Assembly (NCBI RefSeq): GCF_036711975.1
Contig: NC_091967.1
Location: 3,162,001-3,226,000, forward strand
From: Onthophagus taurus
Taxonomy: Eukaryota > Arthropoda > Insecta > Coleoptera > Scarabaeidae
Direction: 5' to 3'
Length of the DNA stretch: 64,000 nt
Notes under the pieces: model-generated
Seen by the model: the letters and a program-made list of their open reading frames with translations, nothing else
What the model was told of the DNA's origin: nothing
Databases searched by the model: none
Program-made: the position numbers and the translations under genes
Shown here: in pieces, positions 24,165 through 36,773 of the stretch
How the letters are laid out: each line of letters opens with the position of its first letter
Position numbering within the stretch: position 1 is the first letter of the stretch

Positions 24165-26803
24165 CATGATACTTACAACACCGATGGATATTGAGTAAGT
24201 TATTTATAAATGTATCGTTTATTTATTTGATTCAAAGCATGGAAAGTTAAATGAGCTTTAATAAAACACTATTTTTAGAGACAACGTGTAGCAATATATC
24301 ACGTTCGCCGCCGGCTAAGTATCTTGGAATATTGCTCAAATTTAATACCTACAATATTAAAACTACGATAAAAGTAATAATCAAGGAATTACACTTATAA
24401 ATAAAAGTATATGACTAAAAGTATATGTTGAAAGATTCCAAGAAACTTTATAACTTTATTTAATCGAACATTTGTCGTATTATCGACCTTCAAAGTCAGG
24501 TGGTCTATTTTATGTAGCACCGCCCCAATTGACTAAAGACGCGATGATGCTGTTTTTGAGCCACCGCAACGGTAATAATAAAAATTTAAATGAAATATAA
24601 CAAGTGAAGGCGGTGAACACATAATTAGTGGTTTAGTTAAGTGGTCAAGTGAGTTTGTATTCGATCAATGTGAGCACATGCGTTTAAATCTAGTCAACAA
24701 TCTAGTGAGCTAAACACAAATCTAAATTACAAATTTTTTACGAACGAAAAAGCAGTTTGCTTGATTAAACAATTAGCCGCGTGTGAAACCAGCTTAATTA
24801 ATAATTCATGACATTTTGAATATTTTTCTTAAATAGTGGTTAATCTGATTAAAACGCATAGTTTATGTTGTACAAGCGATAGTCAAAATTAATCACGGTT
24901 TGATTAAAATTTAAGTGGCGATCCTCGGTCTCTGTGACTGATTAAGAGGCCCTTTACCTGTTGGTTAATTTTGATTAGTGTTTGTGCAACCATCCAATAC
25001 GTAGCTTATAAACCGCGTTTAGCTCTTTACAGTAAAGAGAAGTGATCAGTAATCAAACCATTCATAAAGAACGGGGTGGTGGGGATGGTTCTTGCAAAAG
25101 GGCTGTTTTAAAAATGATTCAAGATAATCGAAATAAGGGAAGCTGTGAAGTTTCTCATAGAAATCGGTACCATCGTGTGCACACAGATGAGATATAAATA
25201 AATGTTTGGCGATCGGGGGTTAGTGCTAGAAAGAGATCGAGCAAGGCGACCAGCGGGAGTAAAAGAGAGAGGATGAGTTCATTGACTGCAATGGGGCGAG
25301 GGTGCCACACACACACTCAGATACATCTACATAACCACGGATTGCGGATGCAGAGCAGGACGTTTTTCATGCAGTAGTGGTGACTTCGAATTCGAGGGTT
25401 TCGCCCTTATGTACGGATTATCGTTATCATAGTTAATCTCTTTGGTACCTCTCTTGCCATCACGGCATCTCTTTGGTGGGCGGCTACTGTTCCGCCGCTG
25501 CCGTCCTCTCCTCGCCGGCTATGTGGACCGCAAGAGCCTCACTACACCACAACACCGCATGGCCACGCACCTTCCCGTCTCTTTGGGTACATCCTTGGCC
25601 AATATACTAGCGGAGGACTGTCTGTGACTGACGGGCAGCAACCCTGCAAACTGGTCCGACTGGTGCGCCCCCTACCCGCCGATCGATTCGGCCGAAGGCG
25701 CGGCGGTGATATATCCACGCGCAACATTAAATGCGCACCCACCCCCCCATACACATACATATACGCTAACTTCACCGCGAACATGTTAACTTACAAGCAT
25801 GCGCAATTTTACGGGTTGTTTTCTAAACTAAACAATCCCCATAATATGTATTTACTTTTACTTCTTTCGAAATGATCTCCCATTTCATACTAAAATTGTG
25901 TACAAAAGTATAACAACAATATTGTTGTATAGTTACAACATTAATCAAGTAATCTAAACATCATAGATGGCGTTTATACTTGGTTTTAATTTATTAACTC
26001 TAAAGTTTCTTTCGAGATATTCCATATTATTTAATGTTGAATAGTTATATTTTTTAAAGAGTTTTAAAATTGTGAAAAAAAAGTTAAAATTTTTAAAATT
26101 AAATACTTGAAAGTTTTTCCTTTTTTTGATTCAAAATCTTAATAATAGATCTTAATCAGCTAAGTCTTGCTTAATATATAGTCTAACTTAATTACTAAGT
26201 CTTGGTAGCAAGCATCTTTGGCTTAATTAGTCAACAAAAATTCTACAACCTCAAATGATGATGCGATGATGAATGTAGGTTAATAATTATGTTTGCCTCC
26301 TTTCTTGTTGTTTCTGTGTGTCTTGATAGCTTGTTTAACCTAATCTAATGTTGAGGGTTTTACCTGTTCTTCTTGGTCATTCTTTGAACTTCAGCTTCCT
26401 TATCTATAATATCTAAAATTTAGTTGTTAATGTAAATTTGGTAATAAATTCAATCTCATAATAACTTTCAACGGAGATTTAAAAATAAGTGAATCATTAG
26501 GAATAAACAGTTTCATGTACAGGGTGGTTCAAATTCGATATCCGAATAGGCTAACTCGGAAATTATAAGAGTTAGAGAAAAAGTAGCTTACATGTCATGA
26601 TCTCGTTTTTTGAGAAACTGCTAATGCCGAAAACCTCATAGCGCGATCGTCTTTTGTTTTACCCCTAGAGGCCACAATTGAAAATATCGTAAAACCAATA
26701 AGTGCAATTATCTTGGTTGTTATTATAGGTGGAGTATTATAACTAAGACATTATATGGACACTTTTTTATAGAGAATTTGAAAAAAAAAAATTTTCGGTT
26801 TTA
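24165..26803. other. Intergenic DNA with a GC-rich patch
   Basis: 25230-25760 is CpG- and C-rich, with purine-rich GAGA-like stretches just before it (25250-25280). It resembles a promoter or 5' leader, but which gene it would serve is unclear and the frames there lack domain features. A lone TACAGGGTGG end at 26518 is the edge of a broken repeat. Nothing else is recognised. Confidence 0.35.
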
Positions 26804-28009
26804 GCCAAAGCAAACTTCAAGGTATAATTAATGTTTGTAAACAAAACTAACCTTACCTAACATTCCTTCACGCTATAATTGACATTACAAAAGAAAACTT
26901 CACGCTATAATTCCCATTACTAATTGCCAAAGAAAACTTCATGGTATAATTAATGTTTGTAAACAAAACTAACCTTACCTCACATTCCTTCACGCTATAA
27001 TTGACATTACAAAAGAAAACTTCACGCTATAATTGCCATTACTAATTGCCAAACAATACTTCATGGTATAATTAATGTTTGTAAACAAAACTAACCTTAC
27101 CTCACATTCCTTCACGCCAAGGTTTATAGAACATAAGGTTACCTCATTCCCTATGCCTCTGTAGTATCGATTATTACCCCGCAAATTGACGTCACTGGTT
27201 CGATACAGTCAGAATAAAAGATAGCCTATACATGTGCCTATACGTGACAACACGATGCGAGGTTTAAATATTTTATATAGACTGTACCACAGTATAGGTG
27301 GTGTTGTGTTGTTCATAGAACCAGCTACGTCACTGACCCACCTTGCCTCTCAGAGGAGGAGAATCGGTATTGGGTAACCTTATGTTCTATAGACCTTGCC
27401 TTCACGCTATAATTGACATTACAAAAGAAAACTTCACGCTATAATTCCCATTACTAATTGCCAAAGAAAACTTCATGGTATAATTAATGTTTGTAAACAA
27501 AACTAACCTTACCTAACATTCCTTCACGCTATTATTGACATTACAAAAGAAAACTTCACGCTATAATTGCCATTACTAATTTCCAAAGAATACTTCATGG
27601 TATAATTAATGTTTGTAAACAAAACTAACCTTACCGAACATTCCTTCACGCTATAATTGACATTACAAAAGAAAACTTCACGCTATAATTGCCATTACTA
27701 ATTGCCAAAGAATACTTCATGGTATAATTAATGTTTGTAAACAAAACTAACCTTACCTCACATTCCTTCACGCTATAATTGACATTACAAAAGAAAACTT
27801 CACGCTATAATTGCCATTACAAATTGCCAAAAAAAACTTCAAGGTATAATTAATGTTTGTAAACAAAACTAACCTTACCTCACATTCCTTCACGCTATAA
27901 TTGACATTACAAAAGAAAACTTCACGCTATAATTGCCATTACTAATTGCCAAAGAATACTTCATGGTATAATTAATGTTTGTAAACAAAACTAACCTTAC
28001 CTAACATTC
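26804..28009. repeat. 121-bp tandem repeat array
   Basis: About eight units of ~121 bp. Each has three related sub-blocks beginning CTTCACGCTATAATTGACAT, CTTCACGCTATAATTGCCAT and CTTCATGGTATAATTAATGT, followed by TTTGTAAACAAAACTAACC. The landmark GGTATAATTAATG recurs about every 121 bp (for example 26822, 26943, 27065, and again from 27477 on). The array is interrupted by the MITE at 27118-27398. The units are highly similar, which suggests recent expansion or homogenisation. Confidence 0.85.
27118..27398. mobile_element. 281-bp MITE with 9-bp target duplication
   Basis: The terminal inverted repeats are at least 26 bp with one mismatch, starting CAAGGTYTATAGAACATAAG. The element is flanked by direct repeats CCTTCACGC at 27109-27117 and 27399-27407, and that 9-mer is part of the array unit, so the empty site can be read from neighbouring units. 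Nine-base duplications are typical of Mutator-like elements; the superfamily is inferred. Confidence 0.85.
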
Positions 28010-28305
28010 AGCGTCTGAAGACACAGGGCTAAACCCGAAACTTAAAAATATACAACTTAGCGCTGAATAACAATTAAAACTAAAACTAACACTTGCACTA
28101 GAACTATACTCTGTTTTTAAACCAGGAGGAGTAAACGCGAAAGTCAGATTTACACTGGAAAAAATCACCAGAAAATATCACTAGATATTTTGGCGGTAAA
28201 TTTAAATTAATAATTATTATTTATTTTACTTATTATTGTATTTATTTTCGTTTGTTATCGTCAACACTATACATACAAACTAACATTGAAGTTATGAGTG
28301 TATTT

Positions 28306-29013
28306 AAAAATAAACTTTTTTTAAGTGTCAAAGAAATTAAATTTACAGTTTCCTGTAAATTATAACTAAAAATTAAAAAAAAAATATTTCTGATATTTGA
28401 AACAAATTCATTTGTTGAACTATTTAATTTACATTTGTTTTACACAAAAGTTGAAATAGATTGCATTATTTCACATTTTTTATTAATATTTAATATTATT
28501 ATTAAGTGACTTAATAAATTATTGATAGATGGCGCTCATATATATATTTTTTTTATAAAAGTATCGTGGTTTGCCGCCATTTTGGCTCGAAAGTCAAATT
28601 TAAAACTATGTCGTTTTGTTGATAAAATTACGCTTAGTTTCCTTTCTTTTTTTTTTCTCGTGGTACTCTGAAGAGTCGAAAGCCCTTCTTACTGCTATTT
28701 CTGCAACTCCAAACGCAACACGACAGCATTATTTTTGTTAATGTGGTGACAAGCTATCAAACCGCCATTTTGGGTCGAATATTTCGAATATACACGCTTT
28801 ATGAACGCGCGGTACTTTAATAATCTAGGGACTTTATTTTTTTAATTCAAATAAACATAGCAAGATAGGAAAATTACGAAAAGTTTAACATGTTAGAATG
28901 TTACATATTAGAAAATAAAGTAAATTTTATATAAATTTTTAGTTATAGTACCGTAATTTACAGGAAACTGTAAATTTAATTTCTTTGACGACACTAAGAA
29001 AAAGCTTATTTTT
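28306..29013. mobile_element. Foldback element with inverted ~70-bp ends
   Basis: The left end (GTGTCAAAGAAATTAAATTT then ACAGTTTCCTGTAAATTATA) is mirrored at 28945-29000 (TTTACAGGAAACTGTAAATT then TAATTTCTTTGACGACAC). The interior contains AGATGGCGC at 28527 and no coding frame. The ACAGTTTCCTGTAAATT core itself is nearly palindromic. Confidence 0.6.
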
Positions 29014-30434
29014 AGCTTTATTCTAAAACAATAAGAAATAGACCCAACTAACCCCATATTTTTGTAATTAGAAAAAAATAACGAATTTAATAAGCGAATA
29101 ATCATAAGTGGTTGTTTCCATTAAAAAAAACGAAAATTGTCATAATATCTCAAAATCTAAAACGAATTTGAACCAAACATATTTTTTGACAATAAAAACT
29201 ATTGTATTAATAGTGATGAATAAACATCACAATTCCTGATATTTTCTCGATTATTTTATCTCATTTCTTAGCATCCGTTAAAATCCCGCAAGCATCTGTG
29301 GTTGATGTAAAAGTAAAAATAAAATATCGTATACAGATAACAGTTTATAACTTCATAAATCTCGACAATAGGTCGTTATTTCGATTGCCAGTTGTGTGAT
29401 ACCAAAATGTTCGCAAAAATACAAAAGATCGTTAAATCATCATTAGAAATAACATAAAAACGAATCGTTCTTAATCAATACCTAAATAAATAATAGATTA
29501 CCATGATTACTTAAGATATTCTGCAATCGTATCTTCAACAAACAACCTCTTAGTTTCGGGTATCTATTTAGACCAGCTTAAAATAGTGTAGAAATACTTC
29601 ATTACTAAATAGTAGCGGAAATCTGTTAGATCATCGTCGGTTTTAGTGAACTTAATTGCATATTAGTTGGTTAATCTGAAAAGTTATTTGCACTACTAAT
29701 ACATGTATTCAAAGCATGAACGAATGCATAATATTTAAAGGCAGTTGTAATGTCGGTGTCACACAGTTCACAGCGCAATTTTTCTGTAAGTTGCTTAACT
29801 CTAATTAAGATGTTTTTGACATTAAATTACTCATATCTGAGTCACTACTTAGCCGATTAATTAAAAGATAATTATTAGGATTTTTAAAAGAAATTTGTAA
29901 AGTTGTGAAAATTTAAAGAGTACTAGCGCCATCTGTTACTCCGTATGTTAAGGTCCCATTGAATGCAATGCAATTAGACCATCGAGAACAGTGTTTAGAG
30001 TGTGTAGGAGTGTTTTATTTAGCTTAACGAAGAAATGTTGCTAATAAAAACGTGCAATTGGTGTGATTTCTTACCGTAAAACTTTCTCGAGATGATCAAA
30101 AACTTTCACTAAGTTGACAATCCGGAGAAATGGTGTCACTATATGCTGCTAATGCAGATCAAATTTTTCTCTCTTGAGCACTGTCATGCGAATTTTCAAT
30201 GAATAACCAGAAAATCTCCACCGGGATCCCGTATCCAGGCCTTGTGGTCAAAAGCAAAACGTACCACACCACAAAGGTTTCAAGTTTAACTAATTTATTC
30301 AATAACATTCATTTCTAACCTATAAATTTTTAAGTTCAATTGTTTATTAAATTAATTCTACTAAAATATACATAATTTAGCTTCTTAAATGATGAAATTT
30401 GATACTAATTAATTTCTTTTTTGTTTATTTTAGG
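29014..30434. other. Upstream region of the C5-epimerase gene
   Basis: No coding frame. An AGATGGCGC motif (inverted) lies at 29926-29934, and the following 29940-30060 could be a leader region. A polypyrimidine tract and AG at 30415-30433 form an acceptor just before the first coding exon, so at least one non-coding leader exon should lie in this stretch; I could not place its donor. Confidence 0.4.
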
Positions 30435-30454
30435 GCCCACCACTATTTTTTATA

Positions 30455-33400
30455 ATGATGCGACTGAATTATAAATTTTTACTATGCCTATTATGTTTAA
30501 TCGTCATATTTCTAACCTCAACACTATGGAATAGTTGCGTAAACAAAGAATGGAAAAACCAAAATACTCATATTTGTCTAGGAGAATCAGGAAAATCATC
30601 AGGACATGATATCGAAGGAATCGAATGTACAATTAATGGAGATTACAGTGTTGATTGTCGAAAAGAAGGTGATGAAGTTTACGTTCCATTCACATTTTTA
30701 CAAAAATACTTTGAAGTTTATGGAAAATTAACAAGCAACGATGATAAATCAAGATTTGAATGGTCACATAGTTACAGTAAGATTTATCAGCCTAAAGGAA
30801 GGTACGATCCGAGAGGAGTTTTCATGCATTTTGAGAATTATAACGTTGAAATCCGCGAACGAGTAAAATGTGTTAGTGGGATTGAAGGGGTTCCAATGTC
30901 TACGCAATGGGAAAGTCAGGGGTATTATTACCCCACGCAAATAGCGCAATTTGGGTTGGCTCATTATAGTAAAAATCTTACTGAACCTGAACCAAGAAGG
31001 AAAGTGGTTGAAAATGCCGATAAAGAATTGGGAAAATGGACCGTACCGTTAGGTGCTTCCCTAACTAGGACTTATTTGACTGTTTTTGAAACAAACGTTT
31101 TAAATTTTTCTACTGACGCTTATACGAATGGGATTAAATTAAAAATGGACCATGTTTTGGACTTTGTCATGTCTTTAAATATACTTTTACAAGCCAATAG
31201 TAGTTTAACTGTCGTTTTACAAAATAGGGAGAATAAAGAAAATTACAATCTTCATTATATCTCATCTGATGTACATATCAGCTTACAGGTAAATATTAAT
31301 ACTTAGGGCTGGTTTATCAATATCTAGTTAAGACGATTTATTTGTCAATTAAAATTGTAGCTGATAGATAACGTCGCTGGATCGTTTATCCACCTGTAGT
31401 TTAGGGTTATCTTATAGGAAATGACAACAAAATTAAAATATAATGTCAAAAATACATTAAGCTTATAATTTTGGTGATGGATAAAAAAGAGAAAGTAAAA
31501 AGATCATGGAATTTTAGTACAGCAGAAAAGAACTTGCTGATTGATTTGGAAAACAAATATAAAAATGTTATAGAAAATAAATAATAATATAATAATTAAA
31601 AAAAATAATAATAATACACGATCATCCACAATGAAGGTCCATTAGAACTAAACAAAAAGGGTTCTGGCCAAAATAAAAACTTGAAAATTTAGATTTAAGT
31701 ATTATCAATTGCGTTCTCTTCAACTAAAATATTTTCAGATTTCTAGCACTTCCGGTTATACCGGGAGTCGCCACCTACTTTATTTTTTTAAATAGAACAC
31801 TCTGTATATATTTATACCGTGTGATGATAAAGTTTGGAACATAATTCATAATTGCGTTATTTAATACTTTCAAGAAAAACGCTCGGACAGGTCAATTTTA
31901 TTTTTAAAAAAACCAAATTGTGGCGTAAAAATTTCATGTATGACGGGACCTATTTCGGAACCGTGACGTCATCATGACTTTTTTAAATGACAACCCCATT
32001 TTTACTACCTACATAAATGATGATGTAAAAAAATTGGCACCTTACATAACAATTTGTTTGAAAAATAGCACATTCACTTTAAAAAATAAAAACGTAACTT
32101 TAATGATAAAATAATTATTGAACCCAAAAAAACAATTCAAATTCAATTCTTTGCTGTAGCGCCTCTAAATTATTAGGTCTATTAAAATAAACCTTGGATT
32201 TTAAGTAACCCCACAGAATAGAATAAACGATAGATCGCCTGAAGTTATGGTTTACTTAGTTATGGAGAAATGAAGTTATGGTACTTCCAACTTTCGAAAA
32301 GTTAACGTGCCATAGTAAACTCGGCACCAAAACATACTCCATCATGTGGCTTAAGCATGTTCTGAATCCTAAGTTGATATCCCAAAAATCGAGTGTTCTC
32401 TGATTTTTTGAACAAATGTCTGCTGCAGCAGATTTTTCTAGAAAAATTCGAATAACTCGAGAACGGCTGAATCAAATTGCAAAATGTAAAGTTATTCATA
32501 AACCTTGAAAATAGACAAATCCAAATATATAAAAATATACAGGATGTTCCATTTAAAAAAATAAAGTAGGTAGCGACTTCCGGTACAACCGGAAGTGCTA
32601 GAAACCTGAAAATATTTTAGTTGAAGAGAACGCAATTGATAATAGTTAAATCTGAATTTTCAAATTTTTATTTTGGCCATAACCTGTATAGTTCTAATGA
32701 ACGGTCGTCGTGGATGACCCTGTATAATCTATAATCTAATATACAGGGTGAGTTATTAATATCCCGTCGGTCGATAGTTACTAAACCGTTTGAAAAACAA
32801 AAAAATATTTTATACAAAAGTTGTTTGACTCATCATTTTCTATTATGTAAAATTATTTTCACTTATACAGAGTGTTCCATTTAAGCGTAACGAAGAGTAC
32901 GTCAATTTATTTAAATGGAACACCCTATTTATTTTATCATATAATGGATACAATTAAATTTGTTTATACAACCGTACTGTTACTATTTCACAACGTTCAT
33001 AGTTCCTAAGATATTCAATTGTTTTTCCAAAATGTGCCCATTACAGGATCTTTTTAAAAATGACGCAAAAACGACATTTTTTCCGATTTTGCCTTGAAAC
33101 TCCGTCAGACAATGGTCAAAGCCAGTAGGTAGATGATAGTATTCAAAGATATTAGATACACTATACAGGGTGTTCATAAAGCTTAGCTACTTTTGACGTT
33201 TTTCAAATGGCTTTTTTTTAAGTTTTTTAAATAGAACATCCTGTATATTGTGTGCTACTTGAATTACTCATCAAGTTCCCTTTAATTAATGATAAATATG
33301 TCATATATCTAACTTTAATAGTTTTCCTGATATTTAGAATTTAAAGAAAAATGTGTAATAAAATGTCATTATTGTACTTAAAAAAGTGACAGAATGTATT

Positions 33401-34682
33401 CTGTGCTTTTTTGTCACCCTGTATAATCTCGTCTCAATTTTAACCAAGATTGACAAAACTGACTCCTTTTTAACCGAAATCTAACAAAAAAATCGTCCAA
33501 CTCCTCAAAGTGATTTTGTCTTTCTTTTATAATTTAACCTCCAAAACACGATCAGCTGTTTATATCAACTTCACAAACGAAAGTCAATTATTCAAATTTG
33601 ATCAATTACGTTTCATTTCCGTTTCTAATATTAACACTCAAGGGTACCATCTATTTTCTATCTTGTTGGTTGCTACCTGGCGGGTAGAAAGTTGCTGGAT
33701 AAACGCTTCACTGAGGTTATCTGTTCTAATCTGTGCTATCTGTACCTAACAGATTTAACTCGACATTGATAAACCGGCCCTTAGTTACACTTAAAAAAAT
33801 ACAATTTTCTTATTTTAGAACAACAATATTTATCACGGTATTGGAATAATAGCAAAATGGAAACGAATCACACGTGATCTAATAATAGATTTTCAAAAAG
33901 GTATAAGTTACCTTGAAAAAGACAAATCGAAAAACAAAGTCTCCAGATCAAAATTAAAAGTAGTTAACATAATACTCAGAGGAAAGGGTGCTATTGATAA
34001 CCTAACGTTGTCTTCATCAGAACATATCCTTCAATTTTACGATTCTGCCGATTGGTTTGTAAGAAACCAAGATCCAAACACTGGCGGTTGGCAAATTCCC
34101 GTAAAACGGAAGTTGGCGTCAGGCTTCCAAGATTTAAAGCCGGGCTGGTACTCGGCGATGGGACAAGGTCAAGCTATGTCGGTCCTCTCTAGAGCATACC
34201 ATCATTCCGGCGGTGATGTAAAGTACTTAAAAGCTGCTTTAGCTGCTTTGAAACCGTTCAGAATACCAAGCGCCCACGGTGGCGTTTTAGCAACGTTTTT
34301 AAGCAAATACCATTGGTATGAAGAGTACCCAACGAAACCTTCGTCTTTTGTACTTAATGGGTTCATATACTCTTTGTTGGGTTTGTACGATTTAATGACA
34401 ATCACGCCTCCGAATTACGTTAAGGAGGCCGAATTATTGTTTAATGATGGTATGGTTTCTTTAAAGAATATGTTACCATTATTTGATATGGGAAGCACTA
34501 CTTCCTACGATTTAAGACATTTTACATTGGGTATTGCACCCAATTTAGCTCGATGGGATTACCATGCGACCCATATAAATCAATTGCTATTGTTGAGTAC
34601 TATTGATAATGAACCTCTGTTTGCCCAAACGGCCGATAGATGGCGTGGGTACATGAGTGGAAAAAGAGCTGCTCATAATTAA
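30455..34682 (+). CDS. Hsepi: D-glucuronyl C5-epimerase (heparan sulfate)
   Basis: Coding exons 30455-31288 (donor CAG|GTAAAT, phase 0) and 33819-34682 (acceptor TATTTTAG) give 565 residues, somewhat shorter than the ~615 usual for the family. The N-terminus is a type II signal anchor (FLLCLLCLIVIFLTSTLW, residues 9-26). The lumenal part shows family blocks CINGDYSVDCRKEGDEVYVPF-like sequence near residue 60, GRYDPRGVFMHFENYNVEIR, QWESQGYYYPTQIAQFGLAH, and the C-terminal catalytic area PNTGGWQIPVKRK, GWYSAMGQGQAMSVL, YDLRHF and ARWDYHATHINQL. It converts D-glucuronic to L-iduronic acid in heparan sulfate in the Golgi. A leader exon upstream is implied by an acceptor directly before the ATG. 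The single coding intron (2.5 kb) is packed with mobile elements. Confidence 0.94.
31609..32725. mobile_element. Foldback element in the epimerase intron
   Basis: The arms at ~31609-31800 and ~32525-32725 are inverted copies: CATTAGAACTA… and …TAGTTCTAATG, GGCCAAAATAAAAACTTGAA and its inverse, ATTGCGTTCTCTTCAACTAA and its inverse, then CACTTCCGGT and ACCGGAAGTG. The right end is CCCTGTA; the left counterpart is eroded. Inner AGAACACTCTGTA / TACAGGATGTTCC termini suggest a nested element. Confidence 0.65.
32740..33425. repeat. Cluster of TACAGGG-type element ends
   Basis: TACAGGG/TACAGAG-type termini occur at 32741, 32873, 33165, and inverted at 32919-32930, 33236-33246 and 33412-33423. At least two short inverted-repeat elements (32871-32932 and 33164-33247) can be paired; the others are fragments. 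No coding content. Confidence 0.5.
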
Positions 34683-36773
34683 TAAATTTGAAACTTAATT
34701 TTATTGAAGGGTAATCGATTAATTTTCGGCATAAATGTGTATCTATTTTATGAAAGCGTGACTCATTAATAATGTGACATAAAATTATTATCACAACCTG
34801 GGATTAATAATAACCCAGAAATGTGATTAACTTGCACAAATAATATTAAAATAAAATAAATACCCTTCAATAAGAATCAACTCTGGAACGGACCAATTTG
34901 TTATACTTAGCAATTTGTTTCATCGTTGATGATGTTTTTGTTATAAAAAACTTACCTACAATTTTTTATTAGTCATTACATTCGTCCATTGCTTTTAATA
35001 ATAATTATTATCTTATTAAAAAGCCTCTGTATATTTTTGTATATTTGAATTGTTGAGGATTTGTTTTATTGATGAATTTGATTAGTTTTTAAATAGTCCA
35101 TACTTTATTGTTAGTATGCTTTCGTACTTCATGAAACTAAACATTCCACACTGTGTTAACTATTGGCGTATAAACAAGTTATAACGCTATATTTTTATTT
35201 ATATTTTGTTAATGTTAAACAAATGTTTTCAGGTTTATTAACCAGTCTTGCCATTCAGCTCTAATTTGTAGATAAGTTTAAAATAAGTTTTTCTATTTGC
35301 CAATGTACTTACATTATATAAAAAAAATTTATTTTAACAAACAGATGCAGGTTATCTGATAATTATTGTAAATATACATATTTATAAGAAAATTATTTTT
35401 TTTCAACAAAAACGAATAACAAATTTTGGAATTGGCTATTTGTAATTAAAAGAAAATTGTAAAAAAAAAAATGTTAATGCAACATATTTGATGTAGTTTG
35501 GTTATAATTTGAAATTTCAAAACTTGCTGATAAAGTGTACAGTATTGATAATAAAATTATGGTAAAACTGATTGCTAGACAATTGGTTGGATATGTTGCA
35601 GAAATGAATATAACACTATTGATCGTTAAAAAAACTTGGATGTGATGTCACAATCATGCGTGTGTATGCCTGCTGTTGGAGGCGTAGAATTCTTTTGTGT
35701 AGTTTGTAATCCTATTGCGAACACAACGCGCAACCTATTCTATAAAAGAGCTTACTAGTTTGCCTAAAACTAATAATAAAGTACCTTAAATTTTTATTTG
35801 TAACGAAAAATTGATCATACTGTTAATATTTGAATTATATACGACTTGTACAAGATGTTTTGTGGGAATAATTTTGGATCAAGTGACTTTTTAAACAACA
35901 AAATAATTGGTTATTTACTTGAATGCAGATACGAGTCTGTTTTAATAATTAATAAATTAATTGGTCGACCAAGGCTTCACTACTATTGACGTTTAATTTT
36001 TAAACGTTTATTTCCCACAAATCATTCGTTATATCGACAATTTGTTTTGTAATTTTTCAATATTATGGGAAAATGTTAAAGGAAAAAGTATACTTATCTG
36101 TTACCATTGAAATTTGTAATACAGCGTATCTGTAAAGTCATGGTACACTTTTGACTGGTCATAGCAAAGTTTTGTTGGTTTTCTGCGATTGCTCAAAAGT
36201 GCACCATGACTTTACAGAGACCTATACTATTTAATGTTTTTGCCTACCACCAGAAGGACTTGTAAATTATTATTGTATATTCTTCTCAAATAATTAGGAG
36301 TCCTGGAAGTTTTTAATACGGAGCTACTTCTATTAGTTCTGCGATATATGAATTCTCTGTTTCGATACTCTGTGATTTTGCAATCGTCGGCAATTCTTGA
36401 TATTTATTCCTTTGACTGCCAAAAAAAATCAGTTGAAAATGTTTTGGGAAAGTTAAAGTCATGAACTATACTACGATTATAATTGTATTGAATAAAAATT
36501 GTGACTGTGACAATAATAATAGGGAAATATATTTAGCGAAGCAAAATTATTCTATTATTTTTAATTTATAACTCACCAATTACAATTTTTCGGCATCAAT
36601 CAATTCAATTTATTTAATGCGATAAAAAATTTTAATATCAACAGTTTATAGGTAAGTAAATAATAAGGTTATTGTCAAAGAATTGTCAACTCTCTGTCAG
36701 GCTATTTCAAAATTTACAATGTGCTTCATAACGTAGAAAGCTAAAGCTGACTACACTATCTTGAAACCGTACA
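34683..36773. other. Intergenic AT-rich DNA
   Basis: Holds the epimerase 3' UTR near 34690-35100, then AT-rich DNA without recognisable genes, and one short palindromic element at 36130-36217. The last ~150 bp should contain the promoter of the gene starting at 36774. Confidence 0.4.
36130..36217. mobile_element. 88-bp palindromic MITE
   Basis: CTGTAAAGTCATGGTACACT on the left is mirrored by AGTGCACCATGACTTTACAG on the right, with a short loop. Too short to code; it reads as a minimal MITE or a terminal pair from a deleted element. No target duplication is obvious. Confidence 0.55.

Noticed and set aside
25442-25875. Frames in the GC-rich patch at 25.4-25.8 kb
   Set aside because: Short, overlapping in several frames, with no domain or splice support.
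26990-27184. 64-codon frame in the tandem array
   Set aside because: Crosses the MITE boundary, so it is an accidental fusion of array and insertion.
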